NCBI RefSeq assembly: GCF_021462225.1
Contig: NC_061794.1
Span: forward strand, 14,711,784-14,775,783
DNA length: 64,000 nt
Source: Girardinichthys multiradiatus
Lineage: Eukaryota > Chordata > Actinopteri > Cyprinodontiformes > Goodeidae
Reading direction: 5' to 3'
The translations under genes were made by a program, and so were the position numbers. The notes below the pieces were generated by a model. That model saw only the letters and a list, made by a program, of their open reading frames with translations, did no database searches and was not told the DNA's origin. How positions within the stretch are numbered: position 1 is the first letter of the stretch; every line of letters starts with the position of its first letter. Below are positions 42,351 through 53,128 of the stretch, piece after piece.

Positions 42351-45300
42351 TTAGAGATCACTGGAGACTACTGGTTTGATCTGGGAGACATGTAAGGTAA
42401 GATGGATATGAACATTTGCAGGTAGGCGAAGACGAACAGCAGACGGACTAATTACCGTCTCGATCTTATAAGGACCAATGAAACGAGGCGAAAGCTTCTT
42501 AGACATAGACTTAAAGGGCACATCACGTGCCGACAACCAAACCTTTTGTCCAGGCTGATACTCCGGTGCAGGTCTGCGTTTGCGATCAGTGAAACGCTTG
42601 TCTTGATCTGCAGTTCGATTGACGCACTGGACGGTCGAGTTCCAAATGGCCTTACAGTGGCAGACATGTTGTCAGATAGAAGACACAGTGATGTCTTTTT
42701 CATCAGCAGCAAACAGGGGTGGCTGATAGCCCAGTGAGGCCTCAAAAGGTGAACGTCCAGTGGCAGAGGCGATGTGTGAATTTAGAGCATATTCTACCCA
42801 GGGTAGATATGCACACCAGTCAGAAGGGTTAGTGGACGTGAGACAACGTAGGGTTGATTCTAGCTGCTTATTTAACCTTTCAGTCTGACCATTAGACTGT
42901 GGGTGGCTCCAAGAGCTAAACAAAACTGTTTCCAAACCTGCGAAACAAACTGCGGACCTCGCTCAGACAAGATGTCCTGTGGGATTCTGTGGAGACGAAA
43001 AACGTGTTTAGTGAGGAGTCTGGTGGTTTGAAGGGCTGAAGGAAGTTTTCTGAGAGGGATGAGATGGCAGGCTTTAGAAAAATGGTCTACAATAGTGAGA
43101 ATAGTTGTCATACCAGAAGAGAGGGGAAGACCAGTAACAAAATCCAAAGCTATGTGAGACCAGGGATGACTTGGGATGCTTAGAGGTTGGAGAAGACCTG
43201 CAGGGGGCTGGTTACAAGACTTATTCCTAGCACAAGTAGCACAAGACTGAACAAATTCCTTCACATCTTTATATAATGTTGGCCACCAAAACCTCCTTTG
43301 AACCAATGCGATAGTTCTACTAACACCTGGATGAGCTAAAAACCTTGCTGTGTGCAGCTAGTTAATTAATCGAGCTCGTACTGTAGATGGGACCTAGATA
43401 CGGTTAGGTGGCCCATTAACAGGATCATGCCCCTGTTGTTGAGCCTTTAACACCATGTCCTCAATCTCCCATCTAAGTGCCCCGACCGTCCAACTGGGCG
43501 GTATGATGGGTGCAGGTTCCCTCACCGAATTGTCTGTGGCAAATTGTCTGGAGAGGGCATCAGGCTTAGTATTCTTAGGTCTCAGGCTGAAAGAAATACA
43601 TAAGTCGAAACGAGAGAAAAATAAGGACCAGCGAGACTGACGTGGGTTTAGCCTTTTGGCTGACTGTAGGTAAGCCAAATTCTTGTGATCAGTCCAGACT
43701 TGGATGGGATGTTTGGCCCCCTCAAGCCAGTGGCGCCACTCCTCAAGGGCCGACTTTATCCCCAGGAGTTCTCTGTCACCCACGTCGTAGTTTATCTCTG
43801 TATGGCTGAACCTGCGAGAAAAGAAAGCACAAGGAACGAAGTTTTCCATCTTCAGAGTTTTGTGACAGTACTGCTCTGACCCCGATGTCCGATGCGTCAA
43901 CTTCCAGGATGAATTGTCTTGCCGAATCCGGATGGACCAAGATGGGGGCGCGAGATAACTTCTCCTTGAGGGTACAAAAAGCCGCTTCAGATGACCAGGA
44001 AAAGGAGATCTTAGGAGACGTTAGAGCTGTTAGAGGTGCAGCAATAAGACTATAGTCCTTGATGAAACGTCTGTAAAACTTGGCGAATCCCAAAAAATGC
44101 TGCAAAGATTTTAATGAGTCCAGCACTGGCCATTCTAGTACAGCTCTTATTTTCTCTAGATCAGAACGTACCTGTCCACCCTCAAGGATGTAGCCCAGGA
44201 AAGTGACTGATGACTGGTGAAACTCATACTTCTCGACTTTTACGAACAGGCGGTTCTCCAGGAGACGTTGAAGAACTTAGCGAACGTGTTTGCGATGCTC
44301 CTGCATATTCTTAGAGTAAATCAGAATATCATCTAAATATACAAAGACGAAAATTTTCAAAAAATCCCTGAGAACGCCATTGACCAACGCTTGAAAAATC
44401 GCAGGAGCATTACACAGTCCAAAAAGCATGACCAAATACTCGAAATGACCCAACGGCGTTTTAAAGGACGTCTTCTACTCAACCCCCATGGCGGATCCTG
44501 ACCAAGTGGTAAGCGTTACGAAGATCTAGTTTAGAAAAAACCGTGGCACCATTAACAGGTTCAAAAGCAGAAGTGATGAGGGAAGTAGGTACTTATTCTA
44601 AATGGTGATCTGATTTAAACCCCTACATTCTATACAGGGACGCAATGAACCATCCTTCTTCCCTACAAAACAGAAACCCGCCCCTAGTGGTGATGAGGAA
44701 GGACGAATAATACCTGCTGATAAGGAATCATTGATATAGTCTTCCATAGATTTCTGCTCAGGATGTGAAATGTTATAGAGTCTGCTAGAGAGCAAAGGTG
44801 CACCAGGGAGAAGGTTAATTGCACAATCATAGGGTCTGTGAGAAGGTAATGATAGAGCCTTATTCTTGCTAAACACTCCCTTCAGGTCATGGTTTTCTTG
44901 AGGTACATGAGTCAAATCGATTCCTTCGTCCTCACTGCTAGCCTGTGGGGTATATTTGGTGTGAACCCTGATCTTAGACAAGATGGATGGCAGTTAGACG
45001 ACCAGGACTCTATACGACACCGTGACCAGTCTAGATGTGGGTTATGTTGTCGTAACCAGGGGAATCCTAAAACCAGAGAACTTTGAGATACTGGAAATAC
45101 AAAGTCTCTTTCCGTCTAAAGCTAAAACTGAACGTGATGATTCAAGGGACTCCACTTCTATTCCTGCCTGGTTTACCAAATCCAGATCTATGAGATTCTG
45201 TTCGCAGCTGGAGTCTATAAGTGCAGATACAGTCAATGTACGCTGACCCACTAAAAGAGACGCAGGTAAGCTGAATCTGGGGGCTTTACTATTCTGAGCT

Positions 45301-45407
45301 TGGTCCACCAACCCCCCTTTCAAAGCTGGTGGACCCTGTTTCTTAAAAGCCCAGGGCAGGCAGGACAGGTTGCTACGAAATGATCTGCGGAACCGCAGTA
45401 AAAACAC
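42351..45407 (-). pseudogene. pol: Ty3/gypsy pol (protease, RT, RNase H, integrase), broken
   Basis: Blocks along the minus strand: zinc-knuckle/protease region with ALIDSSCEQNLID (catalytic Asp at 45213-45215; DSS where DSG is usual); RT fingers at 44598-44981; first RT Asp in [11 protein letters not shown] (about 44530); YLDD at 44328-44339, followed by an in-frame stop at 44277-44279; thumb/connection at 43776-44126; RNase H with VWTDHKNLAYL at 43394-43900; integrase with CATCARN zinc Cys pair, LDFVTGLP (first Asp), SERGPQF (second catalytic position Glu instead of Asp, 42958-42960) and QTERLN (catalytic Glu). The GPY/F module (RFIGPYKI) follows and a stop at 42351. The chromodomain that usually follows in chromoviruses is not visible. 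Confidence 0.9.
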
Positions 45408-45421
45408 TGCCTAGAAACTAT

Positions 45422-46321
45422 TCATCTTTGTCTTTCTTCAAAAGATAAGCGGGTACCTCCTAACAGCATGGGCTCGGGTTCGGTAGCTGATTGTTGTGAT
45501 GAGGCCTTGACAACGGATGGAGAATTACTCCTTAACTGGGGGTGAAAATATGACCTTTCTGCTTGGGCTCTTCTTCTTTCTCTTATTCTGTTATCTATCC
45601 TGGTTGCTAATGAAATAACCTCATCTAAAGTAGGAGGCTCCTCTACCCTTGTTAATTCATCCCTTAGAGGATCGTCTAAGGCGTGCAAAAAGGTAGTTTT
45701 TAGAGCCTCATTATTCCAGCCAGATGTAGCTGCCAATGTACGGAATTCAATAGAAAACTTAGAAATGGGTCTGTGACGTTGTTTTAAGGCCCTTAAACGT
45801 CGGCCAGCACTGGATTTATCTAATATAGGTGAAAACGTTTTTCTAAATTCTTTAACTAAGTCATCAAAAGTACAACCAAACTCCCTGCAATCAGGGAAAT
45901 GGGCTTCAGCCCACTGCAAAGCTTTGCCGGTCAGTAATCCTATTATATATGATATCTTTACATTATCATGAGGAAAAGAGTGGGGGGACCGGTTAAACAC
46001 CAAAGAACACTGAAGCAAAAAACCCCCACAATTTCCTACCTCTCCAGAGAATTTCTCAGGACTAGGAGATGTGACGTCACGAAAATGGGGGGACTGAATG
46101 GATTCCGGAAACGCAGAAGCACCATCTGGAGGAGTGGTGGATGAAGTACCTAGGATTTGTTGTAACATGGTGACAATCTGTTCTATCTGTTGGTTGGTTT
46201 GATGTTGCTGTTCTGTAAGGGAATGAAGAGAGGAATCATGAAACTGGATCTGGTTAGCCTGTTCAGAGAGAGTCCTCCTGAGTGCTTCTGCTGGGTCTTG
46301 TTGGCGAGAGTGTTCTGTCAT
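45422..46321 (-). CDS. gag: Ty3/gypsy Gag, open but relic element
   Basis: Open for about 299 codons from MTEHSRQQDPAEA. An upstream in-frame Met at 46360 lies in the LTR edge, so the 46321 start is preferred. Residues about 10-60 are Gln-rich and probably coiled coil. The central retrotransposon-gag domain runs from FSGEVGNCGGFLLQCSLVF to LDEVISLATRIDNRIRERR. The CCHC knuckle expected after it is beyond the stop, in the following frame (near 45380-45410). Gag would assemble the cytoplasmic particle. With pol dead, this frame is probably surviving by chance. It is similar in layout to fish Sushi-like gags. Confidence 0.8.
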   Translation of the reverse strand: MTEHSRQQDPAEALRRTLSEQANQIQFHDSSLHSLTEQQHQTNQQIEQIVTMLQQILGTSSTTPPDGASAFPESIQSPHFRDVTSPSPEKFSGEVGNCGGFLLQCSLVFNRSPHSFPHDNVKISYIIGLLTGKALQWAEAHFPDCREFGCTFDDLVKEFRKTFSPILDKSSAGRRLRALKQRHRPISKFSIEFRTLAATSGWNNEALKTTFLHALDDPLRDELTRVEEPPTLDEVISLATRIDNRIRERRRAQAERSYFHPQLRSNSPSVVKASSQQSATEPEPMLLGGTRLSFEERQR

Positions 46322-46954
46322 TATGTTCGAAAATAGCTCAGACCCACATACAGAGAACACTCAAGAGGAGGAAGTAAAATAAAGATTGTTTATTGAAGAT
46401 ATAGTCAGGAACGGAACGGACGAAATATCTCATGAGTTATGATGGTCAGGTCGCCAGGGGGAATGAGATTCAGGATCCAGGCCTTAAGCTGGTATATCCG
46501 TAGAGAGTTCACTTGGTGCTGTTCTGTGGAGCTCAGGTTACAGTAAACAAGTTCGATGTGTGGTGGCTTACGTTGGAGGGTGGACAGGGTACGCTTGTGG
46601 CTTGGCTCAGGAGACAAAGAGGACAGGAAGCTGCCAGCTTGATGCGAATCCGAATGAAAGTAGATCACAGGATAGGAATCCTCAGAATGAAGACAGGCTT
46701 GATCATCCAGAGTAACTTTCAGAAACGTAGTCCAGAAAACTCAGTGACATAGATCCAAAGCTTAGCCTTTCAAAATCACTGTGGGAAAACACTCTCGCAT
46801 TAAAGTGCTGGCAGCCTCCTGCTTAAGTACTCCTCATGGTAATCAGTGAAACAAGTTGCACCTGTCACCCAGCACACCTGAGAGCTCCAGCACCACCTGA
46901 GAATGAGCACATGTAGCAAGCACAAAAACACAAACACAACCCCAGATCCTGACA
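46316..46954 (-). repeat. Gypsy 5' LTR (right)
   Basis: The edges TGTCA (46316) and TGACA (46954) match the pattern of the related LTR at 55564-56388. The right half is shared with the left LTR. A polyadenylation-type ACAATAAAC/CAATAAACAATC on the minus strand lies near 46385-46395. The inner edge overlaps the gag start codon, which is unusual, so the left boundary may be 46324 or slightly further right. No convincing primer-binding site is visible. Confidence 0.75.
46750..46751. other. Empty TA target site matching the Tc1 insertion
   Basis: GTGACATAGATCC here corresponds to GTGACATA-[Tc1]-TAGGTCC in the left LTR, showing the pre-insertion state of the target. Confidence 0.93.
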
Positions 46955-47045
46955 GTAGGTGGCTTTATATAAACAAATGCTACCGCACAGCGTGGACTGT
47001 CAGAAAAAAATAATTGTTATTAGAGACAAGAATGATGTTTAGAGA

Positions 47046-49915
47046 AATAAGCGCCATTTTGGCCGAAGTAAGGTTTTAATCTGTCTAAATAATAACAATT
47101 ATTTAGCCAGCCAATTGAGTAACACACACAAATTGTGTGGATTTGAAAAGGTCAAGGTGTGCTACAGGAAAACATGCTCCTTCAGGTGATTTTTTTTTTC
47201 TTTAACCAAACAGCTCGGTTCTCGATGGTGTCATTTTACTATCCCCTTTGAATGAACAAAGATTGACTTCAGGACTGCCCATATCCACTTCTTTCCCTCT
47301 ATCACTACCTCCAGGGCATGGCCTGCTTTCCTCATCGTATCAATCTCCCTCATCTCTTGCTCATGCAGAACTTTAGATTACCTTCCCTCAGTCCAGTGGC
47401 TCTGAATTGGCATGCATCAAGTCAGGGGACCAGCTATCAACAGAGACAGCAAGGAGGAATCGTCTAAGATCGTAATGGATCGTCTAAGAGATCTCCTTCC
47501 AGGTTCTTTGTCTGCCACATATGACTTGTTTTCTTTCATCTGATAAAAGATTACTTCTTTCTCTGTAGCTCTATTCCAACCCGACAGGAGAACTTCAAAG
47601 AAACAGAGATGGCAGAAACAGTGAAACTAGCACACCAGGTGAATAAACTACATTTGGTGTTCTCTGTTGGCATCCAACAAATCATTTGAGGGTTACAAAT
47701 TTTCAATACATCCTACTGTATCATGTGTGTCATCTTAGTAAAATACTGTAATTTATTCATTCCTGACAACAAACCTTCCAGAAAAAATATTTAGTAAAAA
47801 GCCACAATTTAACCCCAGTTTTAGATTAAAGGAGATTAAAGATGATCACAGCTAGCTCTGATGTTAATAATTTAAAAAGTCTCTGAAAACAATGCTCTAG
47901 CTTAAAGTCTTCCAATCTGGCTCATTTTATTGTTCTGTTTATATGTCTCTGTCTGTTTCAAAATCATAGACAGAATTATGTAGATCAGCAGAGCAAATAA
48001 GAAGAAAAGAGGAGATAATGATGAAAATACTGTATCTGTGGAACGTTTTGGCAGTCTTAGCATGAATTGTCCCCTCTCCCATTCTGTGTTTCTACAAATA
48101 GAGTAAAGGTTTCATAAATTTGAAATGGTGCTTGATAGGTATTATTTAGTCAACTCAGAGGTAAGGAAACGACACAGTCAGTTATACTTGTGGCAAGGGT
48201 AGGTCACACTCTGCAGTGCAAAACTACAAAGTATTAACACTCCTCCCTCTTTATTTATACATGCTTGCTCACACACAGTTCAAACAACATTCAAGGTGGG
48301 TGTGTGTGTGTGTGTGTGGGATCAGAAAGGTTAGGGTTCATGTGTCTTGATTTTAGAGAAAGGAGTGAGGATTGGTGCCAGTCCCTAGATGTTGCTGATA
48401 ATAGCATAACTCACCCTTCTCTCTTATCTCTTTGTCTATGACATGTGGGGGAAGAAAGCACTTAGAGCAGACACAAGTGATAAACAATATAAAAAGTCAT
48501 AAAAACCCTAACAGTGCTTTAAAGAATGTATGTTTAGTGTAAAATTATCGAGCTGGGATTTAAACAGTAATTATTTTAGATTTCGAACTAGAGAGGATCA
48601 AATACAATCCAGATTCCCTAGAAAATACAAAATAGCTTTAAAAAATAGCTTACAGCTTAAAATAGCTTATAGTTTAAAATAGTGCCTAATCTGAAGCCAA
48701 GAAGTTACCAACTTTAGCATTACTAGCCAGCCATAATGTAGAACAATACAGCTTACAGTGCATGCACCTCACACAAAACAGTGCTCCATTTTCTGCTGAA
48801 AGAACATCCAAATAAACCATGTAAAACTTATTTGGGGTGCATTTCACAGACTGCTTGCAGTGCATCCCTAGACTGTGGTGCCCTGGGCGGTGAGTCGTAT
48901 CGACCAAATATCAAATAAGGATTGCAGCCCACCTTTTTTATTCCTGTTTTAAGCTTTGCTGAAAGGAGGCCGCAACATGATTCCCCCATCCTTCATGTTT
49001 CACGTCATTTATGGCTCTGACTAAATGTTCCCTCTTTTCACCATCAGCTCCTCCAGTCCAGACACGTCTAATTATTTCAGGCCACTGTGAATGTCTGATT
49101 ATCTCCTACATTCACTATTTCACCTCTCATGACTGCCTTTATTGCTTATTGGTTAATTTTGATGTTCCCATCATATTTGCTTGATTAGTCATGATTTTCA
49201 GTTTATCTGAGTGATTCATCTAGACTGCTTGCATTATCTGAAATATGCAGCTGAAACTCTTGGTTTCATGCAGCTCTCTCATAGACAAGTTTCATAAAAT
49301 CCCTCAATCTACAAACAAAACACCTGACATACTGCATCTGTGTTTGATGTGGGATTGTATGTCAGAAGTCATGTGTTTTTCCTTAGTCCTCTACTGCACA
49401 CTGAAAGGCTAGGCTGGTTTCTTTTTAATCTGTAAATCTTCTAAAGGATTTATGGGTTCTTTATAAAAACCCCCAGCAAAAGCCTAGACATCATTCAAAC
49501 TAACTCTCACACTGATCTGTTCTGTGATGCTCAACAGCATCAAGACCTACTTTATAGTCCTTTGTTCCTATAAGCTTTGGACATGATTCAGCATTTTGTT
49601 TCTTCATTTGATCTAAAAGATTCTATGATGTCAATTGAGTAGGACCTACCCTTCATTCATAACATAAAAGTCACCCCATGGTTTTTAACTTCCTCCAACA
49701 TAGAGGAATTTACAGGTGGTGGAAAGAAAAAAAAAACAATTTTTCTCTGTCATTCTGCTGCCTGTGTAAATGATATTTTTTTATGTTGTTACAAAATTAA
49801 TTTGCTCAATATGATTTTATGTCAAGGTCCAGATGCTAACTGGCTGCAGGCGACACATGAGACTGCATAGTGTGATTAGAATCACAGAAACACTGGTTAT
49901 TTTCATATTTTGCAG
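47046..49915. other. Unassigned stretch with a TG microsatellite
   Basis: No gene recognised. A (TG)n run lies at about 48300-48320. A 9-bp inverted pair CTAAATAAT/ATTATTTAG is at about 47083-47104. 48640-48690 repeats an AAATAGCTTA motif three to four times. Confidence 0.5.
48297..48321. repeat. TG dinucleotide microsatellite
   Basis: GGTGGGTGTGTGTGTGTGTG continuing to TGTGGG. Confidence 0.9.
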
Positions 49916-50080
49916 ACAGAGTCCCGCCGGCTCGACCTTTTGGCTGTTTTCATGGGACTTCCCAGCTTCTGATCAATACAACTGCTACCCTGCTGAGGAT
50001 TGCGCTCAGCTTTCAGAATCCTTTATTTGTGTCACAGCTAGTTCTGATATCGCTGCACCACCATCGTCAGAGATGAAAGA
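49916..50080 (+). other. Possible 165-bp internal exon of an unknown gene
   Basis: A pyrimidine-rich run ending TTTTGCAG precedes the block, and GTAAGC follows it. The length is an exact multiple of three, and one frame is open throughout. It encodes a stretch with three Cys (YNCYPAEDC and SFICVTASS) and aromatic residues (TFWLFSWDF), as in an extracellular domain. I do not recognise the protein. An open 165-bp frame with flanking AG/GT can arise by chance, so this is only a candidate. Confidence 0.25.
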
Positions 50081-50278
50081 GTAAGCCTATAACCTGTTTG
50101 ATTTATTGTGTGAAATGTGAGTTTTTTTTCTACTCTGCAGCTGAAAATATACCTAAAACAAGCCATGTGTTTTAACGTTTTAAATATCCTGCAAACCATT
50201 GGCATACATTTATTTATTTAATCCTTATTAAGCTCATTTTAGATAAAGCCTCGTTGTCCTTTAATTGTATGCTGGCCT

Positions 50279-51140
50279 GCAAAAATATTCACTCACTATG
50301 AAACCACAAATCTTCATATTTTGGGGTATTTTAATTGGGATTTTATGTGGCACATCACTGTGAAGGGTAATGGAAAGTGTACAGTTTTCAGTTTAAAAAA
50401 ACAACCAAACGGTGTAATGCACATATGTTCTTAGGTTCCTTTACACTAATATTACTAAATGAAATTCAGTGCTTCCAACATGCCCAAGGTGCTCTGGTCA
50501 AATAAAACCTTTTAGGTGGCAGAAAACAAAGATGGCACATCACCTTGAACTGTTCCCCCAGTGAAACTGGGGAACATTATGCTTTTCCTTAGCAGGAACT
50601 GGGTAGGTGGTCAAAGTTGATGGAAAGAGGATACCAGACCTTGAAGAAATCGGATAATGACCCTAACAAGCAGCAAGAGCTACAATCAAATAGTTAACAT
50701 CGTAGCATATTCATGTAATAAAATGACCTTGTCGAATTCCAGACCTGAATCCAATTGAGACTTCAAAATTTAACTTCACCAAGGCTATCCATCCAATCTG
50801 CCTGACCTTGTGCTATTTTGCATAGAAGGGAATGTGGAAAAAAAAAATCTCTGAATCTTAATGTGCAAAGATGACAGAGGTTTAAAACTTTAATAGCTTT
50901 AATCTCAGCAAATGTTTGTCTCAGGTAGTATTGTCTCAGTGTTGAATTAAAATTCACACAACAGATTTTTGTTTTGAGAGAAATTTAAATATTGGATCAT
51001 TTTCCTTCCACTTTACAATTATGACCTAATTTATGTTGGTCAATTATACAATAGATAAATAAATTACAATAAGATATAAATATTAGTAGTAAGTAAATGA
51101 CAAAACGTTACAGGGGGGGAAATACTTTCATGATTCAACT
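50279..51140 (+). mobile_element. Decayed Tc1 relic
   Basis: GCAAAAATATTCACTC at the start, TTGGGATTTTATGTGGCACA, CCAGACCTGAATCCAATTGA (catalytic Glu block), TTTTCCTTCCACTTTACAAT and the end GGGGAAATACTTTCATG follow the order of a fish Tc1 family whose ends read like TGCAAAAGTATTCAC. No frame survives. It is the same family as 8150-8660 and 61451-62515. Confidence 0.75.
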
Positions 51141-51589
51141 AGGGTGTATGAGTCTATTAGGACATATGCATACTTGAAGAGTGTAGAACTTTTTTCTGAA
51201 AACAAAGCACTTTCCGGATATGATTTGTGATTATGATGGTGAAAAACATTTCAGAGATTCATCTGAAAAACATATAAATCCTGTGGAATTTATACTCTAA
51301 TGATATAGTGAGTGTATTTAAGCTGCAAATACATACAGCTGCATTCTGTATTTCGTGTCCTCTCCTGCCTACAAGCTTCCTGCTTGGTTCTCTTCAGCCC
51401 CTTCACAACCCCTCTGGGGCTCCAAGGTCAGAGACCCTCTCCTCACTTCCTGACATGACAAGATATGTTTGGGGTGTACAGATGTGCTCATCAAACCTTG
51501 ATATGTGGAGCAGCATGACAGCATGGATTGCCAACTTGTAGTGTATTGGCCAAAAGAGATGTATTTAAACACATGTTCTCTGACTGAAA

Positions 51590-51720
51590 AAAAGCAGATA
51601 CAACAATTGGAAAATAATTTTTTACCAAGGGCCAGGTTGATTTGGATAACCATGTTCTCTGAACAAATTAAATTGCTTGAAAATAGATTGTTAAATAATT
51701 TATTAGTTGGAATTAACCGT
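51590..51720 (+). mobile_element. Tc1 3'-end fragment
   Basis: GGGCCAGGTTGATTTGGATA and the AT-rich bases after it match GGGCCAGGTCAATTTGGGTA at about 52941 in the neighbouring relic, so this is a second copy of that family's 3' end. It lies directly upstream of the relic. Confidence 0.5.
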
Positions 51721-51779
51721 GTTTTTTGGGGCAGCAGCATCTAAATTTATCATCCTCACCAAGACATGACTGCGGACAG

Positions 51780-53128
51780 AACTGAAGATTAAAGAAATCA
51801 CTTAAATAGAAATAATCTAAATCACAAAGTAGGCTAAAGGGTCTTACCCTGTTTGATGGAAATTCAATGACAGACGAGAAGCATGGTTAATGATATCAGC
51901 CGGAAATGGTTACAGACCTATTTATAAGGCTTTGGGGTGTCACACTGTCAAAAACAGTTAAAGCTATTGTCCACAAATAGAGAAAACATGGTTCAAACCT
52001 ACCAAATTTACTTCAAGAACCATCTTGACGATTTATCCACGAGGTCACAAAAAACACAGAGCAATATCCAAAGCACCACAGGCCTCACTTGCCTCAGTTA
52101 AGGTCAGTCGGTCATTTTCTACCGCTAATTCCATAGTGGGTCGCAGGGGTGCTGGTGCCTATCTCCAGCAGTCTATGGGCGAGAGGCTGGGTACACCCAG
52201 GACAGGTCGCCAGTCCATCGCAGGGCAACACACAAACAACCAAGCACACACTCATTCATACACCTAAGGGCAATTTAGAGAGACCAATTAACCTAACAGG
52301 CATGTCTTTGGACTGTGGGAGGAAGCCGGAGTACCCGGTGAAAACCCACGCATGCACTGGGAGAACATGCAAACTCCATGCAGAAAGACCCCCGGCCGGG
52401 AATCGAACCCAGGACCTTCTTGCTGCAAGGCAACAGTGCTACCAACCATTTTGGAACATGTGCTTTGCTTTACATCTTGATTTACATTAACACAGCATTC
52501 CGGATAAAGAATATCAAAGCAACAGTCAAACATAGGTATGGTAGTGTAATGGTCTGGGGCTGCTTCATTGCTTCAGGACCTGGAAGAGGAGTTCTACCCT
52601 CTACCAGGGAACCCTCAAAACATTTCCGGTTATCGGTTTGTGACCTTTAGCTCAAGGACACCTGAGTTATGCAGCAAGAGAATAACCTGAAGCACATCAG
52701 CAAATCTGCATAGCTAAAAAGAATTAACAAAAAAAAAGAGCTGCATGGTTAAAGTATGGACTTCAATCTGATTGAGATGGTGTGGCATGACTTTATATAG
52801 ACAGTTTATGCTCAAATATTGCTAAAATCAATTATTAAAAGAAGAAAATCCCCCACAGTGAAGCCAGTTCTTCCAAATGCTTGATGACCATTGTGCCACT
52901 GAGGGTGTTCAAATACAATTAGGTTCAAATTCTTTCACATGGGCCAGGTCAATTTGGGTAGCTTTGTTTTCTTAATAAATAAAATTATCTTTAGAAATGG
53001 CTTGTTTTATTTACTAAGGTTATTTTTGACAATTAATTTTTTTTTGATGAGCTGGAACATTTCAGCGAGATAAAAAGCAAAAAAAGAAGAAATCTGTGCG
53101 GGGACAATTATCTTTTCACAGCACTGCA
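51780..53128 (+). mobile_element. Decayed Tc1 relic split by a SINE
   Basis: 5' traces: TCAATGACAGACGAGAAGCA, GGTTACAGACCTATTTATAA, GCCTCACTTGCCTCAGTTAA. After the SINE (52107-52450) homology resumes further into the gene with CACAGCATTCCGGATAAAGA, ATGGTCTGGGGCTGCTTCAT (VMVWGCF motif, about 52550) and a TGATTGAGATGG block (catalytic Glu region, about 52770). The 3' part ends with TTTTCACAGCACTGCACA. Coding between the DNA-binding domain and the VMVWG motif is missing. Confidence 0.78.
52107..52450 (-). mobile_element. tRNA-head SINE, minus strand
   Basis: Read on the minus strand it begins with TTGGTAGCACTGTTGCCTTG, has a B box GGTTCGATTCC (52399-52409) and continues with GAGTTTGCATGTTCTCCCAG, TCCCACAGTCCAAAGACATG and TAGAGACTGCTG-like body sequence down to GACCTTAACTG-adjacent Tc1 DNA. 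This interspersed repeat is very common in percomorph fish. It is well preserved here, in contrast to 38765-39010. Confidence 0.82.

Larger units (their letters stand above)
40697..47045 (-). mobile_element. Ty3/gypsy retrotransposon (chromovirus-like), decayed
   Basis: Minus-strand order: right LTR (about 46316-46954), gag (45422-46321), zinc-knuckle/protease, reverse transcriptase, RNase H, integrase with GPY/F module (to 42351), left LTR (to 42285). The left LTR is truncated at its outer end and holds a Tc1 insertion. The sequence that follows the left LTR inward (42286-42357) also follows the right LTR outward (46955-47026), so either the LTR is longer than the TGTCA/TGACA edges suggest or a second copy once lay alongside. 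Stops and shifts in every pol domain show it is dead. Confidence 0.9.
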
